Positions 1-7,969 of a DNA stretch of 64,000 nucleotides are shown here, piece after piece (the stretch's first letter is position 1; the number at the start of each line of letters is the position of its first letter). Position numbers and translations under genes: made by a program. The DNA is from an uncultured Bacilli bacterium (GTDB lineage Bacteria; Bacillota_I; Bacilli_A; RF39; UBA660): contig CANREL010000002.1 of assembly GCA_947629655.1 (NCBI GenBank), positions 1 to 64,000 of the forward strand. Direction: 5' to 3'. The notes under the pieces are model-generated. The model did no database searches and was not told the origin of the DNA. It was given only the letters and a program-made list of their open reading frames with translations.

Positions 1-100
1 AGAATTTGAAAAATATAGAGTTAAACAAGATAAATTATATAAATCAGATTTTGATTTATTAGTAGAAGAAAGTAAAAATTGTGGTGATGAAAATGAATGA
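1..100 (+). CDS. C-terminal fragment, RhuM-like protein (cut by left edge)
   Basis: An open frame enters from the left edge and stops with TGA at 98-100, giving about 32 residues. The segment [17 protein letters not shown] resembles, from memory, the conserved C-terminal tail of the virulence-protein RhuM family. RhuM proteins are often carried in pathogenicity or mobile regions and their biochemical role is unknown. The frame overlaps the likely rbgA start (93) by 8 bases, which suggests co-translation. Too short for certainty; it could be another protein with a charged helical tail. Confidence 0.45.
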   Translation, partial: EFEKYRVKQDKLYKSDFDLLVEESKNCGDENE

Positions 101-965
101 AAATAAAACAAATATTAACTGGTACCCAGGCCATATGGCTAAAACTAAAAGAGAAATAAAAGATATGATTAACTTAATTGATATCATATATGAAGTAATT
201 GATAGTCGCATGCCTATCAGCAGCAAGATAGTTGATATTGACGAATTAATAAATGATAAACCAAGGATTATCATAATGACTAAATACGATTTATGTGATA
301 AAAAAGAGACCGATAAGTTTGTTGCGCATTATGAAAATTTAGGTCATAAAGTCATTTGTTGTGATTTGATGAATAATAAAAATGTCGTTAGTAAAATACT
401 TGATGAGAGCAATTCTGTTCTAAAGGATATGAACGCTAAAAGAAAGGCTAAAGGAATGAAACCACGAAGCATAAGGGCACTTGTCGTTGGTGTTCCCAAT
501 GTCGGTAAGTCAACGCTTATCAATCGTTTAGTTGGCAAAAAAGCTGCTACTATTGGCGATAAGCCAGGAGTTACTAAGTCATTGAGTTGGATTAGAATTA
601 ACAAAGATATTGAATTATTAGATTCACCTGGTATTCTTTGGCCTAAACTTGAAAATCAAGAGCATGCCTATAACCTTGCCGCTCTATCATCAATAAAAGA
701 AGAAATAATTGATCAAGAAGCTTTAAGTCTTCACATTCTTAAAGTAATGGCAAAACTTTATCCTGAAAGATTGAAAGAACGCTACGGAATTGAAAAAGTT
801 GATTTCGATGACATAACTGCCACTCTTGATGCCATTGCTATTAAAAGAGGTGCTCTATTAAAGGGTGGCGAAAAAGATTATGACAAAGTTTATTCAATCA
901 TCATTAGAGATTTAAAAGAAAATTTATTGGGTAATGTAACTTTAGATCGTCTTGAAGAAATATAA
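93..965 (+). CDS. rbgA: Ribosome biogenesis GTPase RbgA (YlqF)
   Basis: A 290-residue circularly permuted GTPase. The G4 motif TKYD (about 63-66) precedes G1 GVPNVGKST (133-141) and G3 DSPG (177-180), the order diagnostic of the YlqF/RbgA group. RbgA drives late maturation of the 50S subunit in the cytoplasm. The N-terminal WYPGHMAK motif is also typical of the family. ATG 93 is preferred over GTG 81/84 and ATG 87 because GGTG at 83-86 lies 6 bases upstream as the ribosome binding site. Length matches the B. subtilis protein. The gene ends in its own terminator hairpin, so it is the last gene of the unit entering from the left. Confidence 0.93.
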   Translation: MNENKTNINWYPGHMAKTKREIKDMINLIDIIYEVIDSRMPISSKIVDIDELINDKPRIIIMTKYDLCDKKETDKFVAHYENLGHKVICCDLMNNKNVVSKILDESNSVLKDMNAKRKAKGMKPRSIRALVVGVPNVGKSTLINRLVGKKAATIGDKPGVTKSLSWIRINKDIELLDSPGILWPKLENQEHAYNLAALSSIKEEIIDQEALSLHILKVMAKLYPERLKERYGIEKVDFDDITATLDAIAIKRGALLKGGEKDYDKVYSIIIRDLKENLLGNVTLDRLEEI

Positions 966-981
966 ATATATTTCTTTTTTT
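955..981 (+). terminator. Intrinsic terminator of rbgA
   Basis: A 9-bp stem (955-963 with 968-976), 4-base loop and T-tract; it overlaps the last codons of rbgA. Confidence 0.8.
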
Positions 982-985
982 ATTA

Positions 986-1014
986 TTGTTATTCTTCTTC
1001 AATCTTAGTATAAT
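986..1014 (+). promoter_or_regulatory. Promoter for the 1034 membrane gene
   Basis: TTGTTA (986-991), 17-base spacer, TATAAT (1009-1014), just upstream of GGAGG and ATG 1034. Confidence 0.65.
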
Positions 1015-1033
1015 GATAATAGTGGAGGTATGT

Positions 1034-2161
1034 ATGAAAGAATTAAAAAAGATATTGAATAAAACTAGTAAATTTATATACAAGTTATTGGATAAAGTCT
1101 CAAGTTATATAAAAGATGATGATAATGCATTATTGATAAAGTCAATCATAAAAGTAATCGTTTTATTAGTAATTTATTTTGCTTTAGGATTTGTTGCTGA
1201 TTTAATAATTAACATTGGTAGCTACATCATTTACCAAGTTGGTACGACAGCTCGTGGAGTACTTAGTAGTGTTTGGGCAACTGTTGTCAATTTCACGTAT
1301 TTCTTATTCATAATCGCATCTTTATATCGCTTAAATGAAATGGCTGAAAAGGATAAAGATTTTCTCGTCTTTTCTAAAAATCGCAATAAAGATAAAAAGA
1401 CTAAAGAAAAAATATATATAACAATTGAAAGTGTCATTAAAATATTAGGTACAATTATTCTAGTGCCGATATTCGTCATTGATATTGGTCTTCTATTTGG
1501 ATTTGGCATCATGGTCGGTTATGCTAGGCAAGGAATATATGTATATAGTGCCTTTGGAATAGTTATTGGTTTAATAATCTTCTTTACAAGTGTAATTTTC
1601 TTGATAAAGACCTTGTTATCACCTGGTAAGAATAACTTAAAAAAATATATCTATTCCATCATCATAGCGGGTCTATTAGTTGCCGTTGGTAGTGTGACTA
1701 TTCTATTTGAAGTTAGTCCATACGAAACTGTTGATTCCTTGACGAGTGATTTTTCTAGTTCTGTTGTTAAATACGAATATAAGTTAAACAAAGATGATAT
1801 TTATGTAATAGATAACAATAATAGTGATATGAATATGACTTTAATCGTCGATGATGATATGGGTAGTTACATGGATGTTGTCATATATCACTATGATACT
1901 AATGAAGTAAAGAGTAGTCTTAAAAGGCAAAAGGGGAAAGTGCGTCTTTCTTATGATGAAGAATTAGATTTAGAACTTAGTGATTTTGAAAATATCTTCA
2001 ATTTAGCAGTTAATTGTGTCAAAGAGAAAAGACTATACAATTACACTTTGTTAAAGTACGCTAAAATTGAAGTAAGAGTTAGTAGTGATTATGCTAAAAA
2101 TATAAAATTTGTAAATAATAGTGGAAGAGAGTACATTCCTTATGAAAGAATTGATCGATAA
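1034..2161 (+). CDS. Multi-spanning membrane protein with extracytoplasmic domain, unknown function
   Basis: Not recognised. About 375 residues. After a charged N-terminus there are about five hydrophobic segments (roughly residues 35-65, 80-105, 130-160, 170-195 and 205-228). A soluble C-terminal domain of about 140 residues follows, rich in D, Y, S and beta-type sequence, probably outside the membrane. The start is ATG 1034 with GGAGG 5 bases upstream; an in-frame TTG at 986 lies within the promoter and is unlikely. Its end overlaps the rnhB start by 20 bases, so the two are co-expressed. It has no enzyme motif, and its link to rnhB is probably only positional. Confidence 0.75.
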   Translation: MKELKKILNKTSKFIYKLLDKVSSYIKDDDNALLIKSIIKVIVLLVIYFALGFVADLIINIGSYIIYQVGTTARGVLSSVWATVVNFTYFLFIIASLYRLNEMAEKDKDFLVFSKNRNKDKKTKEKIYITIESVIKILGTIILVPIFVIDIGLLFGFGIMVGYARQGIYVYSAFGIVIGLIIFFTSVIFLIKTLLSPGKNNLKKYIYSIIIAGLLVAVGSVTILFEVSPYETVDSLTSDFSSSVVKYEYKLNKDDIYVIDNNNSDMNMTLIVDDDMGSYMDVVIYHYDTNEVKSSLKRQKGKVRLSYDEELDLELSDFENIFNLAVNCVKEKRLYNYTLLKYAKIEVRVSSDYAKNIKFVNNSGREYIPYERIDR

Positions 2162-2774
2162 TCACGTCTATGAGCGTGAACTATTAGCTAAAGGAATTGA
2201 TTTAATTGCTGGTGTTGATGAAGTAGGACGTGGACCCTTAGTTGGACCAGTTGTTACTGCTTGTGTCATTTTACCACCTAATTATGAATTAGAAGGTTTG
2301 ACTGATAGTAAGAAATTGTCTCCTAAAAAACGTGAATTCTTTTATGACATCATCTTAAGAGATGCCATAAGCGTAAGTATTGGTATGCGCTCTGAAAAAG
2401 TTATTGATGAAATAAATATCTATGAAGCAACTAAAGAAGCCATGTATGAAGCAATAGCTGGATCAAAAGTTAAACCCCAACACGTTCTAATCGATGCCAT
2501 GAAATTAGAAAATTTAGATATTCCTTCAACTTCAATAATCAAAGGTGATTTAAAGAGTATAACAATTGCCGCTGCTAGTGTCATTGCTAAAGTGACACGA
2601 GATAGAATGTTAGTTGAATTGGACAAAAAGTATCCAGTCTACGGTTTTAAAAAGAATATGGGATATGGGACTAAAGAACACGTTGAAGCCATTAAAAAAT
2701 ATGGCATTATTCCCGAACATCGCAAAACTTTTAAACCTGTATCTGATAATTTAGATCACTTATATAAAAATTAA
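2142..2774 (+). CDS. rnhB: Ribonuclease HII
   Basis: Removes ribonucleotides embedded in DNA and RNA of RNA-DNA hybrids in the cytoplasm. The 210-residue protein has the RNase HII signature [15 protein letters not shown] with catalytic D26 and E27, the [11 protein letters not shown] segment, and the [14 protein letters not shown] motif before the last acidic residue. ATG 2142 is chosen because the family starts shortly before the DEVG motif; a GTG at 2121 would add only seven residues. It overlaps the upstream membrane gene and ends in a terminator that uses the stop codon region. RNase HIII is also encoded in this window (26563-27474), as in many Bacillota. Confidence 0.95.
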   Translation: MKELIDNHVYERELLAKGIDLIAGVDEVGRGPLVGPVVTACVILPPNYELEGLTDSKKLSPKKREFFYDIILRDAISVSIGMRSEKVIDEINIYEATKEAMYEAIAGSKVKPQHVLIDAMKLENLDIPSTSIIKGDLKSITIAAASVIAKVTRDRMLVELDKKYPVYGFKKNMGYGTKEHVEAIKKYGIIPEHRKTFKPVSDNLDHLYKN

Positions 2775-2796
2775 GAAGAGTATTCTTCTTTTTTTA
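2773..2796 (+). terminator. Intrinsic terminator of rnhB
   Basis: A 7-bp stem (2773-2779 with 2784-2790), loop GTAT, and a run of Ts; it begins inside the rnhB stop codon. Confidence 0.75.
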
Positions 2797-2825
2797 TGTT
2801 ATTATATATTTATAGGAGGTAGAAT

Positions 2826-4982
2826 ATGGTCGTAAATGTTTTAGTTGAATTATCTAATAAAAATATTGATAAAACTTTTGATTATGCTGTTCCACCTCAT
2901 TTGCATGATAAAATTGCGATTGGAAAGCGCGTTACTGTACCTTTTGGAACACAGACTCTTGAAGGTTTTATTTTGGGTACTGAGGACAACAACTATCCTG
3001 ATTTGAAAGAAATCATTGATGTCGTTGATGAAGATATCGTTTTAACTAGTGAATTATTAGAACTTGGAAAATATGTCAGTTCTAGCACTTTGTCAACATT
3101 GATATCCGCATATCAAGTTATGTTACCAAGAGCTTTGAAAGCTCAAAAGAGAACCACTATCAATAAAAAGATGGTTAAATATATCACTATTAATAATAGT
3201 GACTCTGACTATAAAATGACTCCAAAACAAAAAGAAATTTATGACTATGTCAGTCAAAATGGTAAAGTTAAAAAAGAAATTTTAAATAAGATGTCTCTAT
3301 CTAGCACTAATACTCTAATTAAACACGGCGTCTTTCTAGAGACTAGTGAAGAAGAATATCGTCTAGAACAAAATATTACTCTAGGTAAAAAATATCCTTT
3401 AACTATTGATCAACAAAGAGTAGTAGATGATGTCATGAATGAAAAAGAGAAAAAGGTTTTTCTTCTTCATGGGGTAACGGGTTCTGGTAAGACTGAAGTC
3501 TACATGGAAATAATTGAAAAGATGAAGGAAAAGGGCAAGACAAGTATTGTTTTAGTTCCAGAAATATCTCTAACACCGCAGATTGTTTCCCGTTTTCGCA
3601 GTCGTTTTGGCAAAGATATTGCCATTCTTCACAGCCGTTTATCAGAGGGAGAAAAATATGATGAATATCGTAAGATATCGCGTGGTGAAGTAGATATTGT
3701 AATTGGTGCTAGAAGTGCTATTTTTGCTCCTTTAAAAAACATTGGTGCCATTATTATTGATGAAGAACATTCAACTAGTTACAAACAGGATAGCACTCCT
3801 AAATACAATGCCATTGATGTTGCAATTGAAAGAAGTAAGTATCACGATGCCATTGTCATATTGGGTAGTGCAACACCATCACTTGAAAGTTATGCTCGCG
3901 CTAAAAAGAATGTATATAAACTCTTAGAGTTGAAGAATCGCGTTAATAATCATCCTTTGCCAAAGGTTGAAATTGTTGATATGAATAAAGAGAAAAATCA
4001 CACTAGTTACTTTTCTAATTCTTTGATAGAAGCTATTAACGATCGCCTTTCACGAAAAGAACAGATAATTCTTTTATTGAATCGTCGTGGTTATGCATCC
4101 TTTGTGACTTGTAGTAATTGTGGTTATGTTGAAAAGTGTCCTAATTGTGACATCACTTTGACCTATCATAAATCGAGTAATACTCTTCGTTGTCACTATT
4201 GTGGCTATGGCAATAAGAGAATAGAAATATGTCCGCAGTGTGGCGAAAAAGCTATCAAAGAATTGGGTGTTGGTACGGAAAAAGTCGAAGAAGAGATAGC
4301 GAAATTGTTCAATTGTCGAACTATTCGCATGGACTTTGATACGACCAGTCGTAAAGGTGCTCATGAAGAAATCATTGAGAGTTTTAAAAATCATGAATAC
4401 GACATTTTATTAGGTACGCAGATGATTGCGAAAGGTCTTGATTTTGAAAATGTCACATTAGTTGGTGTCATCAATAGTGATACTAGTCTCATGATTCCAA
4501 ACTTCAGAAGTAGTGAGTATACTTTTCAACTTCTTTCCCAAGTCGCTGGTCGCAGTGGTCGTGGTGAAAAAGAAGGAAAAGTGATTATTCAGACTCATAA
4601 TCCAGATCATTATGCCATTGTTCTTGCTAAAAATCATGATTATTTACACTTTTATGAAAAAGAGATGCAAATTAGAAGAGAATTGTCCTATTCACCATTT
4701 TTCTATATGGTTAGTATTAAAATAATCAGTAAAGATTATGACCGTGCTCGTGAAGAGAGTAATAAAGTAGGTAATTTTTTACATAAAGAACTATTGAATA
4801 GTATCATTCTTGGTCCAACTGTTTGTAGTGTTTTTAAAATTAATAATCTATATCGTTTCAATATCATAATAAAGTATAAAAAAGAAGAGAATTTATATAA
4901 ATCTTTAAACTATTTAGTCGAACACTATAAAAACGTTAGCAACGTAAAAATAGATATTGATTTCAATCCCATAAACATCTAA
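2826..4982 (+). CDS. priA: Primosomal protein N' (PriA helicase)
   Basis: Restarts stalled replication forks by binding branched DNA and loading the replicative helicase. The 718-residue protein has, in order: the N-terminal 3'-DNA-binding domain (about 1-105), Walker A GVTGSGKT (216-223), the DEEH box (312-315), GSATPSLES (347-355), and eight zinc-binding cysteines (429, 432, 438, 441, 456, 459, 469, 472). A C-terminal helicase half with GTQMIAKGLDF follows. AGGAGG lies 6 bases before ATG 2826. In B. subtilis priA sits near the fmt/def genes, but here it is followed by an unknown gene with its own promoter and then by topoisomerase IV. Confidence 0.96.
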   Translation: MVVNVLVELSNKNIDKTFDYAVPPHLHDKIAIGKRVTVPFGTQTLEGFILGTEDNNYPDLKEIIDVVDEDIVLTSELLELGKYVSSSTLSTLISAYQVMLPRALKAQKRTTINKKMVKYITINNSDSDYKMTPKQKEIYDYVSQNGKVKKEILNKMSLSSTNTLIKHGVFLETSEEEYRLEQNITLGKKYPLTIDQQRVVDDVMNEKEKKVFLLHGVTGSGKTEVYMEIIEKMKEKGKTSIVLVPEISLTPQIVSRFRSRFGKDIAILHSRLSEGEKYDEYRKISRGEVDIVIGARSAIFAPLKNIGAIIIDEEHSTSYKQDSTPKYNAIDVAIERSKYHDAIVILGSATPSLESYARAKKNVYKLLELKNRVNNHPLPKVEIVDMNKEKNHTSYFSNSLIEAINDRLSRKEQIILLLNRRGYASFVTCSNCGYVEKCPNCDITLTYHKSSNTLRCHYCGYGNKRIEICPQCGEKAIKELGVGTEKVEEEIAKLFNCRTIRMDFDTTSRKGAHEEIIESFKNHEYDILLGTQMIAKGLDFENVTLVGVINSDTSLMIPNFRSSEYTFQLLSQVAGRSGRGEKEGKVIIQTHNPDHYAIVLAKNHDYLHFYEKEMQIRRELSYSPFFYMVSIKIISKDYDRAREESNKVGNFLHKELLNSIILGPTVCSVFKINNLYRFNIIIKYKKEENLYKSLNYLVEHYKNVSNVKIDIDFNPINI

Positions 4983-4985
4983 AAG

Positions 4986-5014
4986 TTGCTTTTTCAATTC
5001 TTTTGTGATATAAT
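4986..5014 (+). promoter_or_regulatory. Extended -10 promoter for the 5040 gene
   Basis: TTGCTT (4986-4991), 17-base spacer ending in TGA, TATAAT (5009-5014). One of the clearest promoters in the window. Confidence 0.8.
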
Positions 5015-5039
5015 TAGCCAAATATGAGGGGTGATTGTG

Positions 5040-5930
5040 ATGGCAAGTAAAAATATTCCTAAAAAGTATATGTTAATATTACAAAAACAATATGGTGGTC
5101 AAGAAGCCTTGGCGTTTTTAGAGACAGGGGATGCTTATACTATCGATATAAAGCCATTTACTGATCAACGCTTGAATGCACCAAATAAACGCAGTGGAAT
5201 AGTTCCTAAAAACACTTTAGCTTTTTATGATGCCATAACTAATAAATTTAATAATTTTGATCAATTTCTATCAATTATTGGGCGTAATATTTATCCATTT
5301 AATTATAAAGAGAACACATCTTATATCGGTTTCTTAAATAAGAAGTACATGCATACCGTAAGATTGTCATTTAATGATCCACTTCTTGCACAAATAGCCT
5401 TGCATGCTGATGGAAATAATATTAATCGTCGTGATCCTGAAACGATGAATATCGTCGCTAGTTTAATTGATTTGATTGAAGATCCATCATCTGACTTCGT
5501 ATCTAAATTGCGTTCAAGTTATGACAATGATGATAAACGTTTTAATTTTTCTAGAAGTTTAATTGATTCGATTTGTACGTATCGTTCAACTAAAAAGGCC
5601 ATGGATACTCATAACAAATATAGTAGTACGATGAGTGATGCGCTAAACGAAGATTTAGAAGTGTTTAAAAAGGATTTTCTAGATAAAGTTCAAAGTTATA
5701 AGAACTTTAGAGAATTATATCGCTTTAGAAAACAGTACTTATTAGATAAAAAAATAGTTGAAGAAAGAGAATTTATTCAAAAAGATAGTACTTCAGTTGA
5801 CAGTTCTGACTCTTTCCGTGAACGCTTTGAAGAAGTGCGTGCGAAGACCTATTCACGTGTTAAACAGAAGACATTAAATGATCAAGTACCTGGTCAACTA
5901 TCATTATTTGACCTTCATAATAATAAGTAA
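5040..5930 (+). CDS. Unknown protein with C-terminal sliding-clamp-binding motif
   Basis: Not recognised as a family. The 296-residue protein is soluble, mixed alpha/beta in the first 130 residues and strongly helical and charged from about 190 to 270. The last eleven residues include QLSLF (286-290), which fits the canonical beta sliding-clamp-binding pentapeptide QL(S/D)LF, at the very C-terminus where such motifs often lie. ATG 5040 is chosen because AGGGGTG lies about 7 bases upstream. It has its own promoter and terminator and sits between priA and parE, so a replication or repair role is inferred. No nuclease, polymerase or mismatch-repair motif is visible. Confidence 0.75.
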   Translation: MASKNIPKKYMLILQKQYGGQEALAFLETGDAYTIDIKPFTDQRLNAPNKRSGIVPKNTLAFYDAITNKFNNFDQFLSIIGRNIYPFNYKENTSYIGFLNKKYMHTVRLSFNDPLLAQIALHADGNNINRRDPETMNIVASLIDLIEDPSSDFVSKLRSSYDNDDKRFNFSRSLIDSICTYRSTKKAMDTHNKYSSTMSDALNEDLEVFKKDFLDKVQSYKNFRELYRFRKQYLLDKKIVEEREFIQKDSTSVDSSDSFRERFEEVRAKTYSRVKQKTLNDQVPGQLSLFDLHNNK

Positions 5931-5944
5931 AAAGCCTTAAAATA

Positions 5945-5983
5945 AAGGAAATATTGGTAAAAAAACAGTATTTTCTTTTTTTT
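5945..5983 (+). terminator. Intrinsic terminator after the clamp-motif gene
   Basis: A 12-bp stem (5945-5956 with 5966-5977, two G-U pairs), A-rich loop, followed by a T-tract. Confidence 0.7.
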
Positions 5984-5995
5984 AATTCTTTTTTT

Positions 5996-6004
5996 TGATA
6001 TAAT
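5996..6004 (+). promoter_or_regulatory. Extended -10 box for parE
   Basis: TGA-TATAAT directly upstream of the parE ribosome binding site; no good -35 box. Confidence 0.6.
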
Positions 6005-6023
6005 GAATTAGGAGATGATAGTA

Positions 6024-7946
6024 ATGACAATCAAATATGATGAGAGTTCAATTAAGATCCTCGAAGGACTAGAGGCCGTTAGAAAAAGACCTGGTATGTA
6101 TATCGGATCAACTGATAAGAGAGGTCTACATCATCTAGTTTGGGAAATAGTTGACAATGCAATCGATGAAGCTATCAATGGTTTTGGTGATTATATAAAA
6201 ATTACAATTCATAAAGATAAAAGTATAAGTATAGAAGACCATGGAAGAGGAGTACCAACTGGAATGCATGCATCAGGTAAATCTACCCCAGAAGTTATCT
6301 ATACTATTTTACACGCTGGTGGTAAGTTTGAAGAAGCAGGGTATAAAGTATCTGGTGGTCTTCATGGTGTTGGAGCAAGTGTTGTTAATGCTTTATCTAA
6401 ATGGATGGAAGTCGATATCAAAAAAGATCATGAAGAATATGTAATCACTTTTGAAAATGGTGGTCATGTCAAAGAGCCACTTAAGAAAATAGGTACGACT
6501 AACCGTACGGGAACGACAGTTAGATTTTTACCAGATGATGAGATATTTTCAACGACGACTTTTTCTTTCAGTTTGATCTGTGAAAGAATGCAAGAATCAG
6601 CTTTCTTGATTAAAGGTATCACTATTGAAGTTGAAGATGAAGCTACTACGAGAGTTAATAAATATCATTATGAAAATGGTGTTCGAGAATTCGTCGAATA
6701 TTTAAATGAAGATAAGAATACTCTTCATGACGTCATTCATTTCGAAGGCTTAAAAGATGGAATCGAAATGGATATAGCCATGCAGTACACTGATACTTAT
6801 AATGAAAACATTGTCTCTTTTGTAAACAATGTCAAAACAGTCGATGGTGGTACTCATGAAGTTGGTTTTAAAACAGCCTTAACTAGGGTGTTTAACGACT
6901 ATGCTAAAAATAATGGTTACATCAAAGGAAAAGATAAGACTTTTGAAGGTAGCGATGTCCGTGAGGGCTTGACAGCTATCATATCTTTAAAAATACCTGA
7001 AGATTTATTACAGTTTGAAGGACAGACCAAAGGTAAACTCGGTTCACCAGCTGCTCGTGTGGCCGTTGAAGCTTTTGTCAGTGAAAAACTTCAATTTTTC
7101 TTAGAAGAAAATAAAAAAATTGCCACGGATATCATTGAAAAATCTTTGCGCAGTAAGACGGCTAGGGAAGCTGCTAGAAAAGCTCGTGAAGATGCAAGAA
7201 AAGGTAAGACTGGTAACAAAAAAGAGCGCAATTTATCTGGAAAATTAACTCCCGCTCAAACGCGTAACAAGAAGAAAAATGAATTGTTCTTAGTCGAAGG
7301 TGATTCAGCTGGTGGAAGTGCTAAACAAGGACGTGACCGCAAATTCCAAGCTATTTTGCCATTACGTGGTAAAGTTATTAATACGGAACGTGCCACTCTT
7401 GATGAAATATTCAAAAATGAAGAGATTAATACCATGATCTATACGATTGGTGCCGGTATTACTCCAAACTTTGAAATAGATGATTGCGAATATGACAAAG
7501 TCATCATCATGACCGATGCCGATGACGATGGAGCACACATTCAGTGTTTACTTCTAACTTTCTTCTATCGTTATATGAAACCTCTCATCGAAGCTGGTAA
7601 AGTCTATATTGCTCTACCACCACTATTTAAAATAAGTTATGGTAAAACTGTAGAATATGCTTACAGTATCGAAGAGATGAAGGAAAAGACTAAAGATAAA
7701 AAATGTGAAATTCAAAGATATAAAGGATTAGGTGAAATGAATGCTGAACAACTAGCTGAGACGACGATGAATCCTGGTACTCGTACCTTAATCCGCGTAA
7801 CTATCGAGGATGCTGCGCTAGTTGAAAAACGTGTCAGTGTCTTAATGGGTGATGTCGTTGAACCACGTAAACAATGGATTGAAGAAAACGTCATTTTCTC
7901 ATTGGAAGATGACTATGACATAAATAGGAATAAAGCAAATGCTTAA
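6024..7946 (+). CDS. parE: DNA topoisomerase IV subunit B
   Basis: ATPase subunit of topoisomerase IV, which decatenates sister chromosomes. About 640 residues. The GHKL ATPase domain shows VDNAIDEA, DHGRGVPTG and SGGLHGVGASVVNALS. The TOPRIM domain shows EGDSAGGSA (from about 425) and DADDDGAH (about 498-505); RYKGLGEMN lies near the C-terminus. The segment EGDSAGGSAKQGRDRKFQA with LRGKVINTE is ParE-like rather than GyrB-like. The start is taken at ATG 6024, 9 bases after AGGAG; ATG 6015 is possible. Followed after 23 bases by parC in the same operon. Confidence 0.94.
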   Translation: MTIKYDESSIKILEGLEAVRKRPGMYIGSTDKRGLHHLVWEIVDNAIDEAINGFGDYIKITIHKDKSISIEDHGRGVPTGMHASGKSTPEVIYTILHAGGKFEEAGYKVSGGLHGVGASVVNALSKWMEVDIKKDHEEYVITFENGGHVKEPLKKIGTTNRTGTTVRFLPDDEIFSTTTFSFSLICERMQESAFLIKGITIEVEDEATTRVNKYHYENGVREFVEYLNEDKNTLHDVIHFEGLKDGIEMDIAMQYTDTYNENIVSFVNNVKTVDGGTHEVGFKTALTRVFNDYAKNNGYIKGKDKTFEGSDVREGLTAIISLKIPEDLLQFEGQTKGKLGSPAARVAVEAFVSEKLQFFLEENKKIATDIIEKSLRSKTAREAARKAREDARKGKTGNKKERNLSGKLTPAQTRNKKKNELFLVEGDSAGGSAKQGRDRKFQAILPLRGKVINTERATLDEIFKNEEINTMIYTIGAGITPNFEIDDCEYDKVIIMTDADDDGAHIQCLLLTFFYRYMKPLIEAGKVYIALPPLFKISYGKTVEYAYSIEEMKEKTKDKKCEIQRYKGLGEMNAEQLAETTMNPGTRTLIRVTIEDAALVEKRVSVLMGDVVEPRKQWIEENVIFSLEDDYDINRNKANA

Positions 7947-7969
7947 AATGATTTACAAGAGGTGAAAAA

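Noticed and set aside
4980..4996. Hairpin AAAAG-TTG-CTTTT after priA as a terminator
   Set aside because: Only five A-T-rich pairs and no extended T-tract; it overlaps the -35 box of the next promoter.
5700..5930. Clamp-motif protein as a known mismatch-repair or polymerase subunit
   Set aside because: No Walker, endonuclease or polymerase motifs, and its length and N-terminus match none that I know.
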